46,590 nucleotides of DNA from Actinomycetota bacterium (lineage in GTDB: Bacteria > Actinomycetota > Actinomycetes > Actinomycetales > Microbacteriaceae). The stretch is taken from NCBI GenBank assembly GCA_009923455.1, contig RFTL01000005.1:1-46590 (forward strand), given 5' to 3'. Each line of letters opens with the position of its first letter. Within the stretch, counting starts at the first letter, position 1. Shown piece after piece: positions 20,256 through 28,849 of this stretch. The notes beneath the pieces were generated by a model that was not told the origin of the DNA, made no database searches, and saw only the letters and a program-made list of their open reading frames with translations. The position numbers and the translations under genes were made by a program.

Positions 20256-23200
20256 ATGAGTGATCTTATTGCCTTAGTAGCCGACGGAAATACATCAGCA
20301 GCCAGACGTGCTCGAGTAAGGCTTCAGCCTCGTGATGATAAGGGACGCTGGGTTATCACTGGTGCCGCGCTAAGCGCCGGCCTGAGAACTAACACTGGAG
20401 CCGAAGTACGAGTTACCGGTAAAGCTATTGGTGGAACTGCAACCGCTAAGGGTCAGAAGAATAACATCCGCATGCTTGCAGATGCAGGATTTGAAGAGTA
20501 TGGAATCACGCCTGGCACGGTGTTGACCGTTGATCCTAAAAATGCTACTCTAGAATCAAAAGTCAAGCTTAACAGAGACTTCCTAGAGAGCAAGGGTATT
20601 GACCCAGACTTACAACACACTCTACCTAAGACCTTAGACAGGCAACCCCAAACTCTGGCGGAGATGGACCCACAGCCAGCTGACGATCTAGACATCGAGC
20701 TAGCTAATGGTGGACTTACTGACGAAGAAGACAAGGACTTTAGAGCAGAGCGTGATGCAGAGCCTCTAGCTAAACTTCCGCCATCTGTAGCTGAGGGACT
20801 AGAGAAACTGTCTAAAGTAGACATTGCAAAGCTTTTTGAAGAGCAAACAAAAGAAAAGCCCGGGCTAGTTTCTAAGGTAAAAAACTATCTTAAAGATCTA
20901 AAGGCGTCTAAAATTAGTAAGCCTTCTCTTGTTGGCTACAGCAGAAGCAAGAGGGAAGTTTATGGTCAGGGCGATAATCCTATTGTAGTGCCAGCTAGTG
21001 ACTATGGAAATTTCGCATACATTGACGCCGACGGAAAACGTCAGAATGTCACTGTAAGTAAGAGCGAGACTGGTTTCATGGAGATTGACTTCCCATTTCA
21101 GGGAAAGACTACCAAGCTACAGGTTAAGCAAGACCGAGACACCAAAAAGTGGGGCGTGTATAGCAAGGCTGACGGGGATTCAGCCAAGCCAGGTGACCTA
21201 CTAGAGGAGTTTGACAGCTATCAGGATGCTAGAGAGGCAGCTTACTCTAGCGTTAATGATGCACTGGGCTTTGATCCAGACAATATGTTCAGCCTTGCCG
21301 AAGGCAAGAATGCCCTCAGGAGGAGAAACGAAAACCCTAGGACTAAGTATCAGAGAGACGCGATTGACCTAAAGCCATCCAAAGAGTACTCGGATACGAT
21401 ACAACAACAAGAAAACTCCACAGGAGACGTAGCCACTTCTGAAAAAGTAGCTTCAGACCTAATGGCTGATGTCCAATATGGCGGAGAAATAGACGCATCC
21501 CCAGAGGGTATCGACGCTCTTATCAACAGAGCTAAAGCACCTACCAAAGCTCCGGACCCAGATGAAGAGGAAGATGCAGATGCAGATCTTCCAGGTAGCC
21601 CGACACTCCCAACACCAAAAGCACCAGCCGGAACTGTACTAAAGTATGGTGACGAGTGGAAGCGCGGAGACAAGCTATTTAGCCCTTCTGGCAAAGAAGT
21701 TGGAACAGTTTTGGGTAACTCCAAGCCAGTCGTCTCTCCTGCTACTGGAAAGCCTGGATACGCTGTAAACATCCTAAACGCAGACGGAAATGTAGAAACA
21801 ATCCGAGTTGCAAAAGATTATGGTCTTTATGTACCTAAGGCTAAGGGCACTGCAACCAACCTACCTGCTGACCCAGGGTTTGGCACTGCTACGCCAGCCC
21901 CTGCTGCACCTGCCGCGAAAGCTCCTGCAGCTCCAGCAGCACCTGCCAGCAAGCCAGCACCTGCTGCCCCGGCTGCACCGGCTACTCCTGCCCCAAAGCC
22001 AGTCTCTCCGCCTAAGCCGAAGCCATCGACTACCACTACAAAGCCTCCAGCATCCACCCCTAAGCCACCTCCAGTAATTCCTGCTGGCCGTGAAGACAAG
22101 GGTCAGGATGTTCCTCCTAACCTGACCCCGCTTCGCGATATGCAGAAGGTTAAGGTTGCAAACCTAATTGACCCAACGACCGGGAAGCCAGTACCAGGTG
22201 CTACACGTGGCACATTTGTACAAGACCCTAATGCCATCTATAACGCCCTCCTAGAGAACAACCCTCAGGCGGTAGTAAATAAGAATGGCCACATCGTCGT
22301 TGAGCGTCAAAGCTTTACCGACAATGATGGCAGGGTTTGGAAGTACCAAATTACTGTTGAAAGAACTCATGGTAACAAGTACATGGAACGTTACACCTTT
22401 ACTGACGATAAAGGTAACGTTAAGGACTTCTATCACTATGACTACAAAGACTCTTTCGCAGCTATATATGGCGACAAGAATGGTGTTTATGTATTTAGGG
22501 ACCAGCTACTCGGTAGAAGTATTCCAGGTAAGCAGCCACCAACTAGAAACACACTCAACTATTTTGGCCCTAAAAAGACCCTAAACGACAGAATTAGGTT
22601 CTTTAGAGGCATGACTAGAGAAGGCTTCGAGCCAACGCTAGAGGACCTAAATAAGACAAGCTTTAAGCTACTTACACCTGAAGAAGTTGTCAACAAATAC
22701 TCTGTAGGCCGTGCTCAGAAAGAAAACAAGTCTGGACAAGCTAGAGGAACAGTGCTGCAGAGCTTCGTTCCTTCGATCTTTGAAGCAGTCGAGACTGATG
22801 ATCCAAACTTGTTTGAAGGCCGACTACTTCAACTACTTGGACACCTACCAGACGATGAAGACTCTCGCAACTTGCTAATTAACTCTCTGCGCAGCAGTCT
22901 CAAGCAGAAATTTAATGGCACCCCGCTAGGTAGAAAAGTAGCTCCGTTAGCCAACAACATTGAGAAAAAGATTCTCACCGAAGGATTTGACCTTAGAGAT
23001 ATCTCTAGACGTCCATATTCTTCTAGAGATGGGAAGACAATCGTTGAGCCAGGAGACAAGATTCGCTACTGGAACAACGTTGGCGACTGGTCTATTGGTG
23101 AGGTGATTTCCCAGCTTCCACCTGTACAGTCTAGTGGCGGAAAGAACAGCTACGATGACGTAGTGGCTGTCAAGTTCAAAGACGGCAAGATCCACTTACT

Positions 23201-23690
23201 TCGTTCAAACCGAATGGACATCCTAGGTGACGAGCTTGACCTTGACCTGAACCTTCACGATAAGGATTCGGAGCCTTCAGACTACAAGCCAAGCTTGCAG
23301 GGTAAGGCCCTAAGGGACGCTCGCGGCTACACATACACCTTCGGGGACAAAGAGCGTCGAGCAGATGATAACGATGGCGCAGAGCCAGATGATGTAGTTA
23401 ACACTGCAGATCTCGATGCCGCTGCTCCATATCTAGGAGAAGAGGGAGTCTCCGCTGAAGAAGCCGAAGCCGAGGGTGCAGAAGCACCATCAGAAGGCAA
23501 CATCGGTAACTTCGAGGCTGGAGATATCTGGCCAGACGAAGATGGTGACCGCATGGGAACTTTCGTTGAGGCTCAGAAGGTTTCCGACCCTGAGACTGGC
23601 GTTCAGGCCTGGGCAGTTATCTGGCTAGATGACGATGGCGACGAGCAGCTAGAGATTATCCCTATAGATTCGAGTCGCTCCCCAAAATAG
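20256..23690 (+). CDS. Very large virion-region protein, zero-frame product (1144 aa)
   Basis: The ATG at 20256 follows ATAGAGGAAAAA. The N terminus has the RD-KGRW pattern common in phage head proteins. A Pro/Ala/Lys-rich linker spans about residues 543-608, and several SH3-like beta modules follow (for example VGDWSIGEVISQL near residue 945 and the acidic C-terminal module). No catalytic motif is recognised. The size suggests an internal or decoration protein of the capsid. The stop codon is immediately preceded by a C-CCA-AAA slippery heptamer, and the -1 frame stays open for another 708 residues, so a minor fusion of about 1852 residues is predicted. Confidence 0.75.
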   Translation: MSDLIALVADGNTSAARRARVRLQPRDDKGRWVITGAALSAGLRTNTGAEVRVTGKAIGGTATAKGQKNNIRMLADAGFEEYGITPGTVLTVDPKNATLESKVKLNRDFLESKGIDPDLQHTLPKTLDRQPQTLAEMDPQPADDLDIELANGGLTDEEDKDFRAERDAEPLAKLPPSVAEGLEKLSKVDIAKLFEEQTKEKPGLVSKVKNYLKDLKASKISKPSLVGYSRSKREVYGQGDNPIVVPASDYGNFAYIDADGKRQNVTVSKSETGFMEIDFPFQGKTTKLQVKQDRDTKKWGVYSKADGDSAKPGDLLEEFDSYQDAREAAYSSVNDALGFDPDNMFSLAEGKNALRRRNENPRTKYQRDAIDLKPSKEYSDTIQQQENSTGDVATSEKVASDLMADVQYGGEIDASPEGIDALINRAKAPTKAPDPDEEEDADADLPGSPTLPTPKAPAGTVLKYGDEWKRGDKLFSPSGKEVGTVLGNSKPVVSPATGKPGYAVNILNADGNVETIRVAKDYGLYVPKAKGTATNLPADPGFGTATPAPAAPAAKAPAAPAAPASKPAPAAPAAPATPAPKPVSPPKPKPSTTTTKPPASTPKPPPVIPAGREDKGQDVPPNLTPLRDMQKVKVANLIDPTTGKPVPGATRGTFVQDPNAIYNALLENNPQAVVNKNGHIVVERQSFTDNDGRVWKYQITVERTHGNKYMERYTFTDDKGNVKDFYHYDYKDSFAAIYGDKNGVYVFRDQLLGRSIPGKQPPTRNTLNYFGPKKTLNDRIRFFRGMTREGFEPTLEDLNKTSFKLLTPEEVVNKYSVGRAQKENKSGQARGTVLQSFVPSIFEAVETDDPNLFEGRLLQLLGHLPDDEDSRNLLINSLRSSLKQKFNGTPLGRKVAPLANNIEKKILTEGFDLRDISRRPYSSRDGKTIVEPGDKIRYWNNVGDWSIGEVISQLPPVQSSGGKNSYDDVVAVKFKDGKIHLLRSNRMDILGDELDLDLNLHDKDSEPSDYKPSLQGKALRDARGYTYTFGDKERRADDNDGAEPDDVVNTADLDAAAPYLGEEGVSAEEAEAEGAEAPSEGNIGNFEAGDIWPDEDGDRMGTFVEAQKVSDPETGVQAWAVIWLDDDGDEQLEIIPIDSSRSPK

Positions 23691-23735
23691 ATAGGGCTGT
23701 CTCTGGCCCAGGATCTCAGGGTTCGGATTCAGCCC
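23681..23735 (+). promoter_or_regulatory. Candidate programmed -1 frameshift site
   Basis: The heptamer CCCAAAA (23681-23687) is in the required zero-frame phase (C-CCA-AAA) directly before UAG (23688-23690). Six bases further, GGGCT (23694-23698) can pair with AGCCC (23731-23735), with additional pairing inside. Slippage gives CCC-AAA-ATA-GAT and enters the downstream frame, which lacks a stop back to 23633. Confidence 0.72.
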
Positions 23736-25813
23736 CTAAGGCTAAAATAGCTACGAATTTAGCGGGCAATAACTTCGACCTATCCAAGATTCGTTCGTTG
23801 AATAAGTCAGCGAAGCCGGGACCAGGAAGACCTCGCACTAGGCCGATTGACCCTAGCTGGAAGGGCTTGGCTCAAATCGAGACACGTGTCTTCAGCAGCG
23901 CTCCTGCAGACATTGATATAGATGCACTTAGTGAAAAACTAGATGCGGTTCGAGAAGCACGAAGCACCGAGGATGCCAAAGAATATGCAGCCGCTATAAA
24001 GGATCTGATTACGTTCCACTATGACAGCTTTAAAGCTGGCGAACGATACTCGACTCTAGAGTTTGACATAGCCTTCAAGAATGACGAGCTTCTTGCATCA
24101 GACCCTAGAGCCTTAGCACTTGTTCGAGGCGCTCTGCACAACAAAGAACGCACAGGGTCTGACGCCAGGTCACTGGCTGACGCGGTGGAAGCTGCAAAAT
24201 CTAACTTTAGGACAAATAGGGCAAATGTCAGCGCCCACCTCAATTCTCTCGGGGGGGACTGGACTACTAAGGGAGCAATAGAGCTAGCTGAGGAGCTAGA
24301 GGCGCAGTTTACTCAGGAGTTTGAGAGGCAAGGCGCTCACGCTGGAGAAGCTTCGTTTAGGGCAAAACGAAAAGTAATTCAAACCCTCAACGATATGAGT
24401 ACCGACCCTAAGAAGGCCTTCATACTTCTTACGTCCAAAGACCAAAATGCGTCTATAAAGCTATTCATGGATGGCGTCTCTGCCAAGATGACCCCCGTAA
24501 TTGACCCGTCAGAGCTAGTACTAATTCGAGACGGAATAAACGCGTCTAGGGCATATAGATTTAACAAAGAACCTATAACCGTGAATGTTATGTCCAATCA
24601 AACTGTTGGCGGTGTCCCTAACTCTGTAGCCGACGAACTTGAAGATGGCGACTTAGCATTTACATACTTTGGCGGTAATGGCGTCTACATTTATCCAGAG
24701 AAAGTAAAGAAGCTTTTGAAGGACGGTGTAGATGCTGACTGGTTCTCTACCGAAACCCTCGATGCTAGAGATCTATATAGGCACCTAATTGTTCACGAAA
24801 CTGCCCACTTGCAAATGTATCGACTCTGGGGTAATGACACAAACACCGGAACAAAGGCCTTAGAGCAGGACTTCATGACCTTTAAGGTTAAGAAGGATGG
24901 CACCAGCACTTATGGAAACGAAAGCGTTTCAGAAAGTTTTGCAGAGCAATACGCAAAATACCTCATTACTGGTAACGCTTCGCCAGAGTTCTTAGATCTT
25001 TTGTCGTCTAAGGGCCTCACAAAAGCTCAGTTGAATAAGAAGTGGAGAAGTGCATTCTCTAACCTACCAGACACTTTCTTTAAGTTCATTGATGGAATAT
25101 TCCAGGACGATCAGAATAACGTTACGCCAGAATTTAATGGCCCAGAGGCTAGCGAGTATAATCAAGGTAGAAAATACGGTGCAGCTCGAGTCCACAAACT
25201 AGGTAGAATTTTAGGATTTATTGGAAATAAGCCAGAGGCCGTACCGTCAGTTAAAAAAGACGAAAAAGTAGTTTATAGAGGTCTTAGGGGCGCTAGTGGT
25301 AAAACCTCTAGGCAGCTACATGGCGAGTTCGTGAACAGCGATATGCCATACGTAACTTATGGAATTTACGGCGACGGGGCTTACAGTTCAAAAATAAGAA
25401 GCGAAGCTGACGGATACGCAGACTGGTTCGGGCCAGTCACCATGCGCGTTAAGGATGACGCTAACATCTACATTGATCGCCCAGTCAGTGAATTTGGGTT
25501 TAATGTAGCTCAGAAGAATAAAAACTTTAACTTACGACAACTCCACAAGGATATGTTTAAAGCTGGTGGAATTTTAGAGGATATAGTCTTAAATGAAATT
25601 GATCCAGATGCCACCCCTAGTGAGCTAAGTACCGCAAAGAGGTTGTTAGCGCTAAAGCTAGGAATTACTGGAGATTACGAAAACGATAGAACAATCTTAG
25701 CTGGTATGTTAGGATTCCAAGGCGTGGAAGTTTCTGGCAACCAACAAGCCAGTTATGCTATTATTCTCGATAGGAGCATGATGCAAATAGAAGTTCCAGC
25801 AGGAGGATTTTAG
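23687..25813 (+). CDS. Zincin plus ADP-ribosyltransferase-like domains, -1 frame extension (708 aa after the shift)
   Basis: The frame is open upstream of the first possible start (TTG 23798, without SD), so translation by -1 frameshift is preferred. Counting from TTG 23798, HETAH at residues 333-337 with SESFAEQYAKY downstream forms a gluzincin-type HExxH plus Glu metallopeptidase motif. From about residue 489, VVYRGLRG, then YGIYGDGAYSS and a C-terminal beta segment resemble the ADP-ribosyltransferase fold, though the third catalytic residue is unclear. Phage virion ARTs such as T4 Alt are injected effectors, so this may be a capsid-borne effector. If not fused, it is a separate 671-aa protein. 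Confidence 0.75.
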   Translation: MDRAVSGPGSQGSDSAPKAKIATNLAGNNFDLSKIRSLNKSAKPGPGRPRTRPIDPSWKGLAQIETRVFSSAPADIDIDALSEKLDAVREARSTEDAKEYAAAIKDLITFHYDSFKAGERYSTLEFDIAFKNDELLASDPRALALVRGALHNKERTGSDARSLADAVEAAKSNFRTNRANVSAHLNSLGGDWTTKGAIELAEELEAQFTQEFERQGAHAGEASFRAKRKVIQTLNDMSTDPKKAFILLTSKDQNASIKLFMDGVSAKMTPVIDPSELVLIRDGINASRAYRFNKEPITVNVMSNQTVGGVPNSVADELEDGDLAFTYFGGNGVYIYPEKVKKLLKDGVDADWFSTETLDARDLYRHLIVHETAHLQMYRLWGNDTNTGTKALEQDFMTFKVKKDGTSTYGNESVSESFAEQYAKYLITGNASPEFLDLLSSKGLTKAQLNKKWRSAFSNLPDTFFKFIDGIFQDDQNNVTPEFNGPEASEYNQGRKYGAARVHKLGRILGFIGNKPEAVPSVKKDEKVVYRGLRGASGKTSRQLHGEFVNSDMPYVTYGIYGDGAYSSKIRSEADGYADWFGPVTMRVKDDANIYIDRPVSEFGFNVAQKNKNFNLRQLHKDMFKAGGILEDIVLNEIDPDATPSELSTAKRLLALKLGITGDYENDRTILAGMLGFQGVEVSGNQQASYAIILDRSMMQIEVPAGGF

Positions 25814-25821
25814 AGGCGGCT

Positions 25822-26124
25822 ATGGAAATTAAAAACGGTAGAGACAAAGTAGCGTACTACTGCAGCTACTTCAATAACCTCCAAGGTGTAGCGGAAGAAG
25901 AAGATTACTACAGCTCTAATGGCACATCTTATGACCCTGAAGCTGTCAATGACTATGATTCATACCTACAATATAGGTCACTACTTTCTAAAGAAATGAT
26001 TGATATTGTTCGTTCGGGAGAAGACATTGTTGAGTCCAAATTTTCCAATGAACTCAAAGGCCTAATCCAGAGAGTTAGAGATAAAGCTCCAAAAGAGTTT
26101 CTAGAGGAGTTTCCAAATGGATAA
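25822..26124 (+). CDS. Hypothetical protein (100 aa)
   Basis: I do not recognise this gene. The start at 25822 follows TTTTAGAGGCGG, eight bases after the metallopeptidase-like gene. The product is helical and acidic with many tyrosines (EEEDYYSSNGTSYD) and a C-terminal EFLEEFPNG. It could be an immunity-like or chaperone partner of the preceding putative effector, as small acidic proteins often are, but only position suggests that. Its end overlaps the next start by 8 bases. Confidence 0.7.
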   Translation: MEIKNGRDKVAYYCSYFNNLQGVAEEEDYYSSNGTSYDPEAVNDYDSYLQYRSLLSKEMIDIVRSGEDIVESKFSNELKGLIQRVRDKAPKEFLEEFPNG

Positions 26125-26305
26125 GCCAGAGCGCGATTTCAACACTAAAGTTGTATACTACTTAGAAGACTTTTCGGGCAAAAAACCGCCCAAAAAGGTA
26201 GAAGTTGATTTAACTAAACTCCCTGGTGAAGAGCTAGATCAGCTACTCTTCCACGTCCCAGAGGCTACCTCAGAAATCGTTTACCGTGAATTATACGGTG
26301 AATAG
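26117..26305 (+). CDS. Hypothetical protein (62 aa)
   Basis: I do not recognise this gene. It overlaps the preceding gene and has GAGGAG upstream of the ATG. The small product has an N-terminal strand (KVVYYLEDF), a lysine/proline loop and an acidic helix (GEELDQLLFHV). It is soluble with no cysteines. It is the last gene before the promoter-like element at 26329. Confidence 0.65.
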   Translation: MDKPERDFNTKVVYYLEDFSGKKPPKKVEVDLTKLPGEELDQLLFHVPEATSEIVYRELYGE

Positions 26306-26328
26306 AATAACAACATAAGAAATCAGTG

Positions 26329-26353
26329 TAAAATAGACATTAGCCAATCGCTG
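26329..26353 (+). promoter_or_regulatory. Late-type -10 element (TAAAAT) with dyad
   Basis: TAAAAT (26329-26334) is overlapped by AATAGAC (26332-26338), which is complementary to GTCTATT (26347-26353). The ATG of the next gene is at 26383. Confidence 0.45.
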
Positions 26354-26382
26354 GTCTATTATTCCCGGTTAGAGAGTTATAA

Positions 26383-26754
26383 ATGGCAAAAAGCAGCATC
26401 ATTGATGTCTGGTTCTACGTGAACCCGGAAACTGAAGCAATTGATCAAGTGATCTGCTGGTTCCCTCTAGGCATGTCCGTTCGTGAAGGCAGCGACTGGG
26501 TTATTTCAAGCAAAGAAGAAGCTCAGACTGACGAAAAAGCTACCACCCACGACGTCTATCAGCTCGACTGGGATACCGATCCTTTGACCATTGACGACGA
26601 CTTCGATTTTGACGACCCTGATAACGAGCACATCGCTATAAAGATGTTTGACAATGGCGAACTTACCTTGGAGAAACTGGAAGAGTACTCCGACAAAATT
26701 CTAAGTCCGGTAAAAGACAATCCGGAATACGCAGATCTAGAGGTCGAGGACTAA
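26383..26754 (+). CDS. Acidic hypothetical protein (123 aa)
   Basis: I do not recognise this gene. It starts after GTTAGAGAGTTATAA. It is strongly acidic throughout (LTIDDDFDFDDPDNEHI near residues 72-88), with N-terminal strands (IIDVWFYVNPETEAIDQVICW). There is no membrane span. High acidity and position among head genes could fit a small scaffold or DNA-mimic-like protein, but nothing is specific. The GTG of the next gene comes one base after its stop. Confidence 0.7.
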   Translation: MAKSSIIDVWFYVNPETEAIDQVICWFPLGMSVREGSDWVISSKEEAQTDEKATTHDVYQLDWDTDPLTIDDDFDFDDPDNEHIAIKMFDNGELTLEKLEEYSDKILSPVKDNPEYADLEVED

Positions 26755-26755
26755 A

Positions 26756-28849
26756 GTGCTCAATTTTGTTGGGGCAAACGACGAGCTGGCATTCTTTGAG
26801 AAGAATGGCAAGCATGTTGCTGTTTATATTGAAACGAATCTAGTTGCAGATCTGAGCACCTATGACATGCTTAAGGCTCTTGAAACTCTTCCGGATCGCC
26901 CGACAAAGCAGGTATTCTCTAACGCAACAATAGACATTGCAAATGCTGCTTTAACTTCACTAGACCCGGTTGTGGCTTCAGCGGATCGAATGTATACCAT
27001 TCCAGATGGTGTCGTTGCCGAGGCAAAGAAGGCACTGGAATGGCGTAAAGAACATAAGCGTGGTGGCACCCCTGTTGGTCTCAACACTGCTAGAACCCTA
27101 GCAAAAGGTGGGCAAATTGGCATCCGCAAGGTTCGCCACATTGCTAAGTACTTCCCTCGTCACGAAGTTGACAAAAAGGGTAAGGGTTGGAAGCCAGGTG
27201 AAGATAAATTCCCATCTAACGGCCGTATCGCTTGGGCGCTCTGGGGTGGAGACGCAGCATGGCGTTGGTCACGTGCGATTGTTGAGCGAGAGGATAAAAA
27301 AGCTCGAACCGCTAGTGGTTACGCATTCTCAGGGTATGAAGATGACCTAGAGACCTATGGTTACGATGGCTATGATGCAGACATCAACCCATTCAAGCTT
27401 GCACACGAGCTAGACCTTAATGTTGGTCCAGAGTTTATGGCCCGTGTTCTTATGGACGGATCAGGCATTGATCGACTATACAAGATCGAAATCGATGGAA
27501 CTGTTTCAGTGTGGGACGACTGCGGATGGGATGACCTGGGAACAGTCGATGGAGACGTGTACTCGTACGACGAGGCCCTTGATGGCCCCAACAACATAGC
27601 TGCATACGACTACGTAATTATTGACCCATCTTCTGCAGTAATTATTTCTGCATTTTTGCAGGAGCGCCCATTCCAGCCAGTTCTACTAAGCGAAATTGAT
27701 CCTGAAGAGACTGCTCTGATGGCAGAAGGCTTAGTAGAAGAAGACTTCACACTTATCGACCGAGTATTGACTGCTGCTGGTCAGGTAGATGCTCCGAGTA
27801 ATCAGGATGGTAACTACACACCTGAGGAAAGATCTGCCCTGGCTCAGAATCAGGTTAGAGATGCGTCGGGTAAGTTCGCAAAGGCAGGCACCAGTGTTGT
27901 TATTGCTGGAGACTACTCGCGCGGTAAGGGCGAAATTGTCAAGGTTAACTCTAAGGATGGCACTGTAGACGTTCGTCTCTTGAATGGGGAGATGGTTACA
28001 GTTCCTGGAAACCAGACTGAAGCGTTAGATGGATCTCAGGAAGGTCAATACATCTCCGAAGGTACACCTTTCAGGGAGCCTTTGAATCTTTCCGGCATCC
28101 TGGGAGAACCTAGAACCCCTCACGACCAACCTAAGGCTATTCTGCCTGGCACGATGAAGCCGCTATCTAACCGCGAGCTAAAAAATATGATGAACTCTGG
28201 TTGGAACAGCTGGGTAGCTGAGCAGAGGAAGAGCTTCAATAAGTCTGGCGCAACTGTAACTGCAGCAGCTAAAGAGCCTATTCAGACTCCAAAAACTTCA
28301 GATATCAAGCCTAAGTATCTAGCAATTGTATCCCCTGATGATCCTGCAGCAGTAATGGATGTAGTTGCGCTAGTCCCGAAGAGCCCTACTACAACCACGC
28401 CTGTACTGTATGAGCGAAAAGAAGGCAAGTGGGCAAGAAACGACCAAATCCTTGCCGATCTAAAGTCATTTAGCCCTCCTCCAGTAGTGGAATTAGACGA
28501 CCAAGAGGTGCTTAACGACGTACTTAAGCAAACAGATCAAGCTTCTCCAAGCGTACAAGCTTCCGCATATGACTTCTCCATCCTCTGGGAAAAGCGAATT
28601 GAACCAATTCTTGCTGCAGGTGGCCTTGACCGCAACCGGGGTAATGCGGAGAAGTTACGCCGTTACTGGGTGCGTGGCGAAGGTGCCGCTAAAATCCGCT
28701 GGGGCCAGCCTGGCGACTGGAAGCGCTGCGTTAAGTATCTATCAAAGCACCTTGGTCCTCGTGCCAAGGGCTACTGCCAGCTTCGTCACAAGGAAGCCCT
28801 AGGCTACTACACCTCTACACATGCTAAGAAAGAGCGCGCTAATGGCTAA
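26756..28849 (+). CDS. Multidomain head-region protein (697 aa)
   Basis: GTG start one base after the previous stop. Residues about 100-185 contain a phage domain with ARTLAKGGQIGIRKVRHIAKYF and WALWGGDAAWRW. Residues about 370-425 hold a KOW/SH3-like module (TSVVIAGDYSRGKGEIVKV). The C terminus (about residues 618-690) carries a conserved domain: AAGGLDRNRGNAEKLRRYW, then AAKIRWG-PGDW and AKGYCQLRHK. The same C-terminal domain recurs at the N terminus of the next protein, across the gene boundary. Likely a minor capsid or scaffold-associated protein; function unknown. The stop overlaps the next start region. Confidence 0.75.
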   Translation: MLNFVGANDELAFFEKNGKHVAVYIETNLVADLSTYDMLKALETLPDRPTKQVFSNATIDIANAALTSLDPVVASADRMYTIPDGVVAEAKKALEWRKEHKRGGTPVGLNTARTLAKGGQIGIRKVRHIAKYFPRHEVDKKGKGWKPGEDKFPSNGRIAWALWGGDAAWRWSRAIVEREDKKARTASGYAFSGYEDDLETYGYDGYDADINPFKLAHELDLNVGPEFMARVLMDGSGIDRLYKIEIDGTVSVWDDCGWDDLGTVDGDVYSYDEALDGPNNIAAYDYVIIDPSSAVIISAFLQERPFQPVLLSEIDPEETALMAEGLVEEDFTLIDRVLTAAGQVDAPSNQDGNYTPEERSALAQNQVRDASGKFAKAGTSVVIAGDYSRGKGEIVKVNSKDGTVDVRLLNGEMVTVPGNQTEALDGSQEGQYISEGTPFREPLNLSGILGEPRTPHDQPKAILPGTMKPLSNRELKNMMNSGWNSWVAEQRKSFNKSGATVTAAAKEPIQTPKTSDIKPKYLAIVSPDDPAAVMDVVALVPKSPTTTTPVLYERKEGKWARNDQILADLKSFSPPPVVELDDQEVLNDVLKQTDQASPSVQASAYDFSILWEKRIEPILAAGGLDRNRGNAEKLRRYWVRGEGAAKIRWGQPGDWKRCVKYLSKHLGPRAKGYCQLRHKEALGYYTSTHAKKERANG

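Noticed and set aside
23798-23800. TTG 23798 as the normal start of the zincin/ART gene
   Set aside because: No Shine-Dalgarno precedes it, and the frame is open for 165 bases upstream, joining exactly to a slippery heptamer. It is kept only as an alternative.
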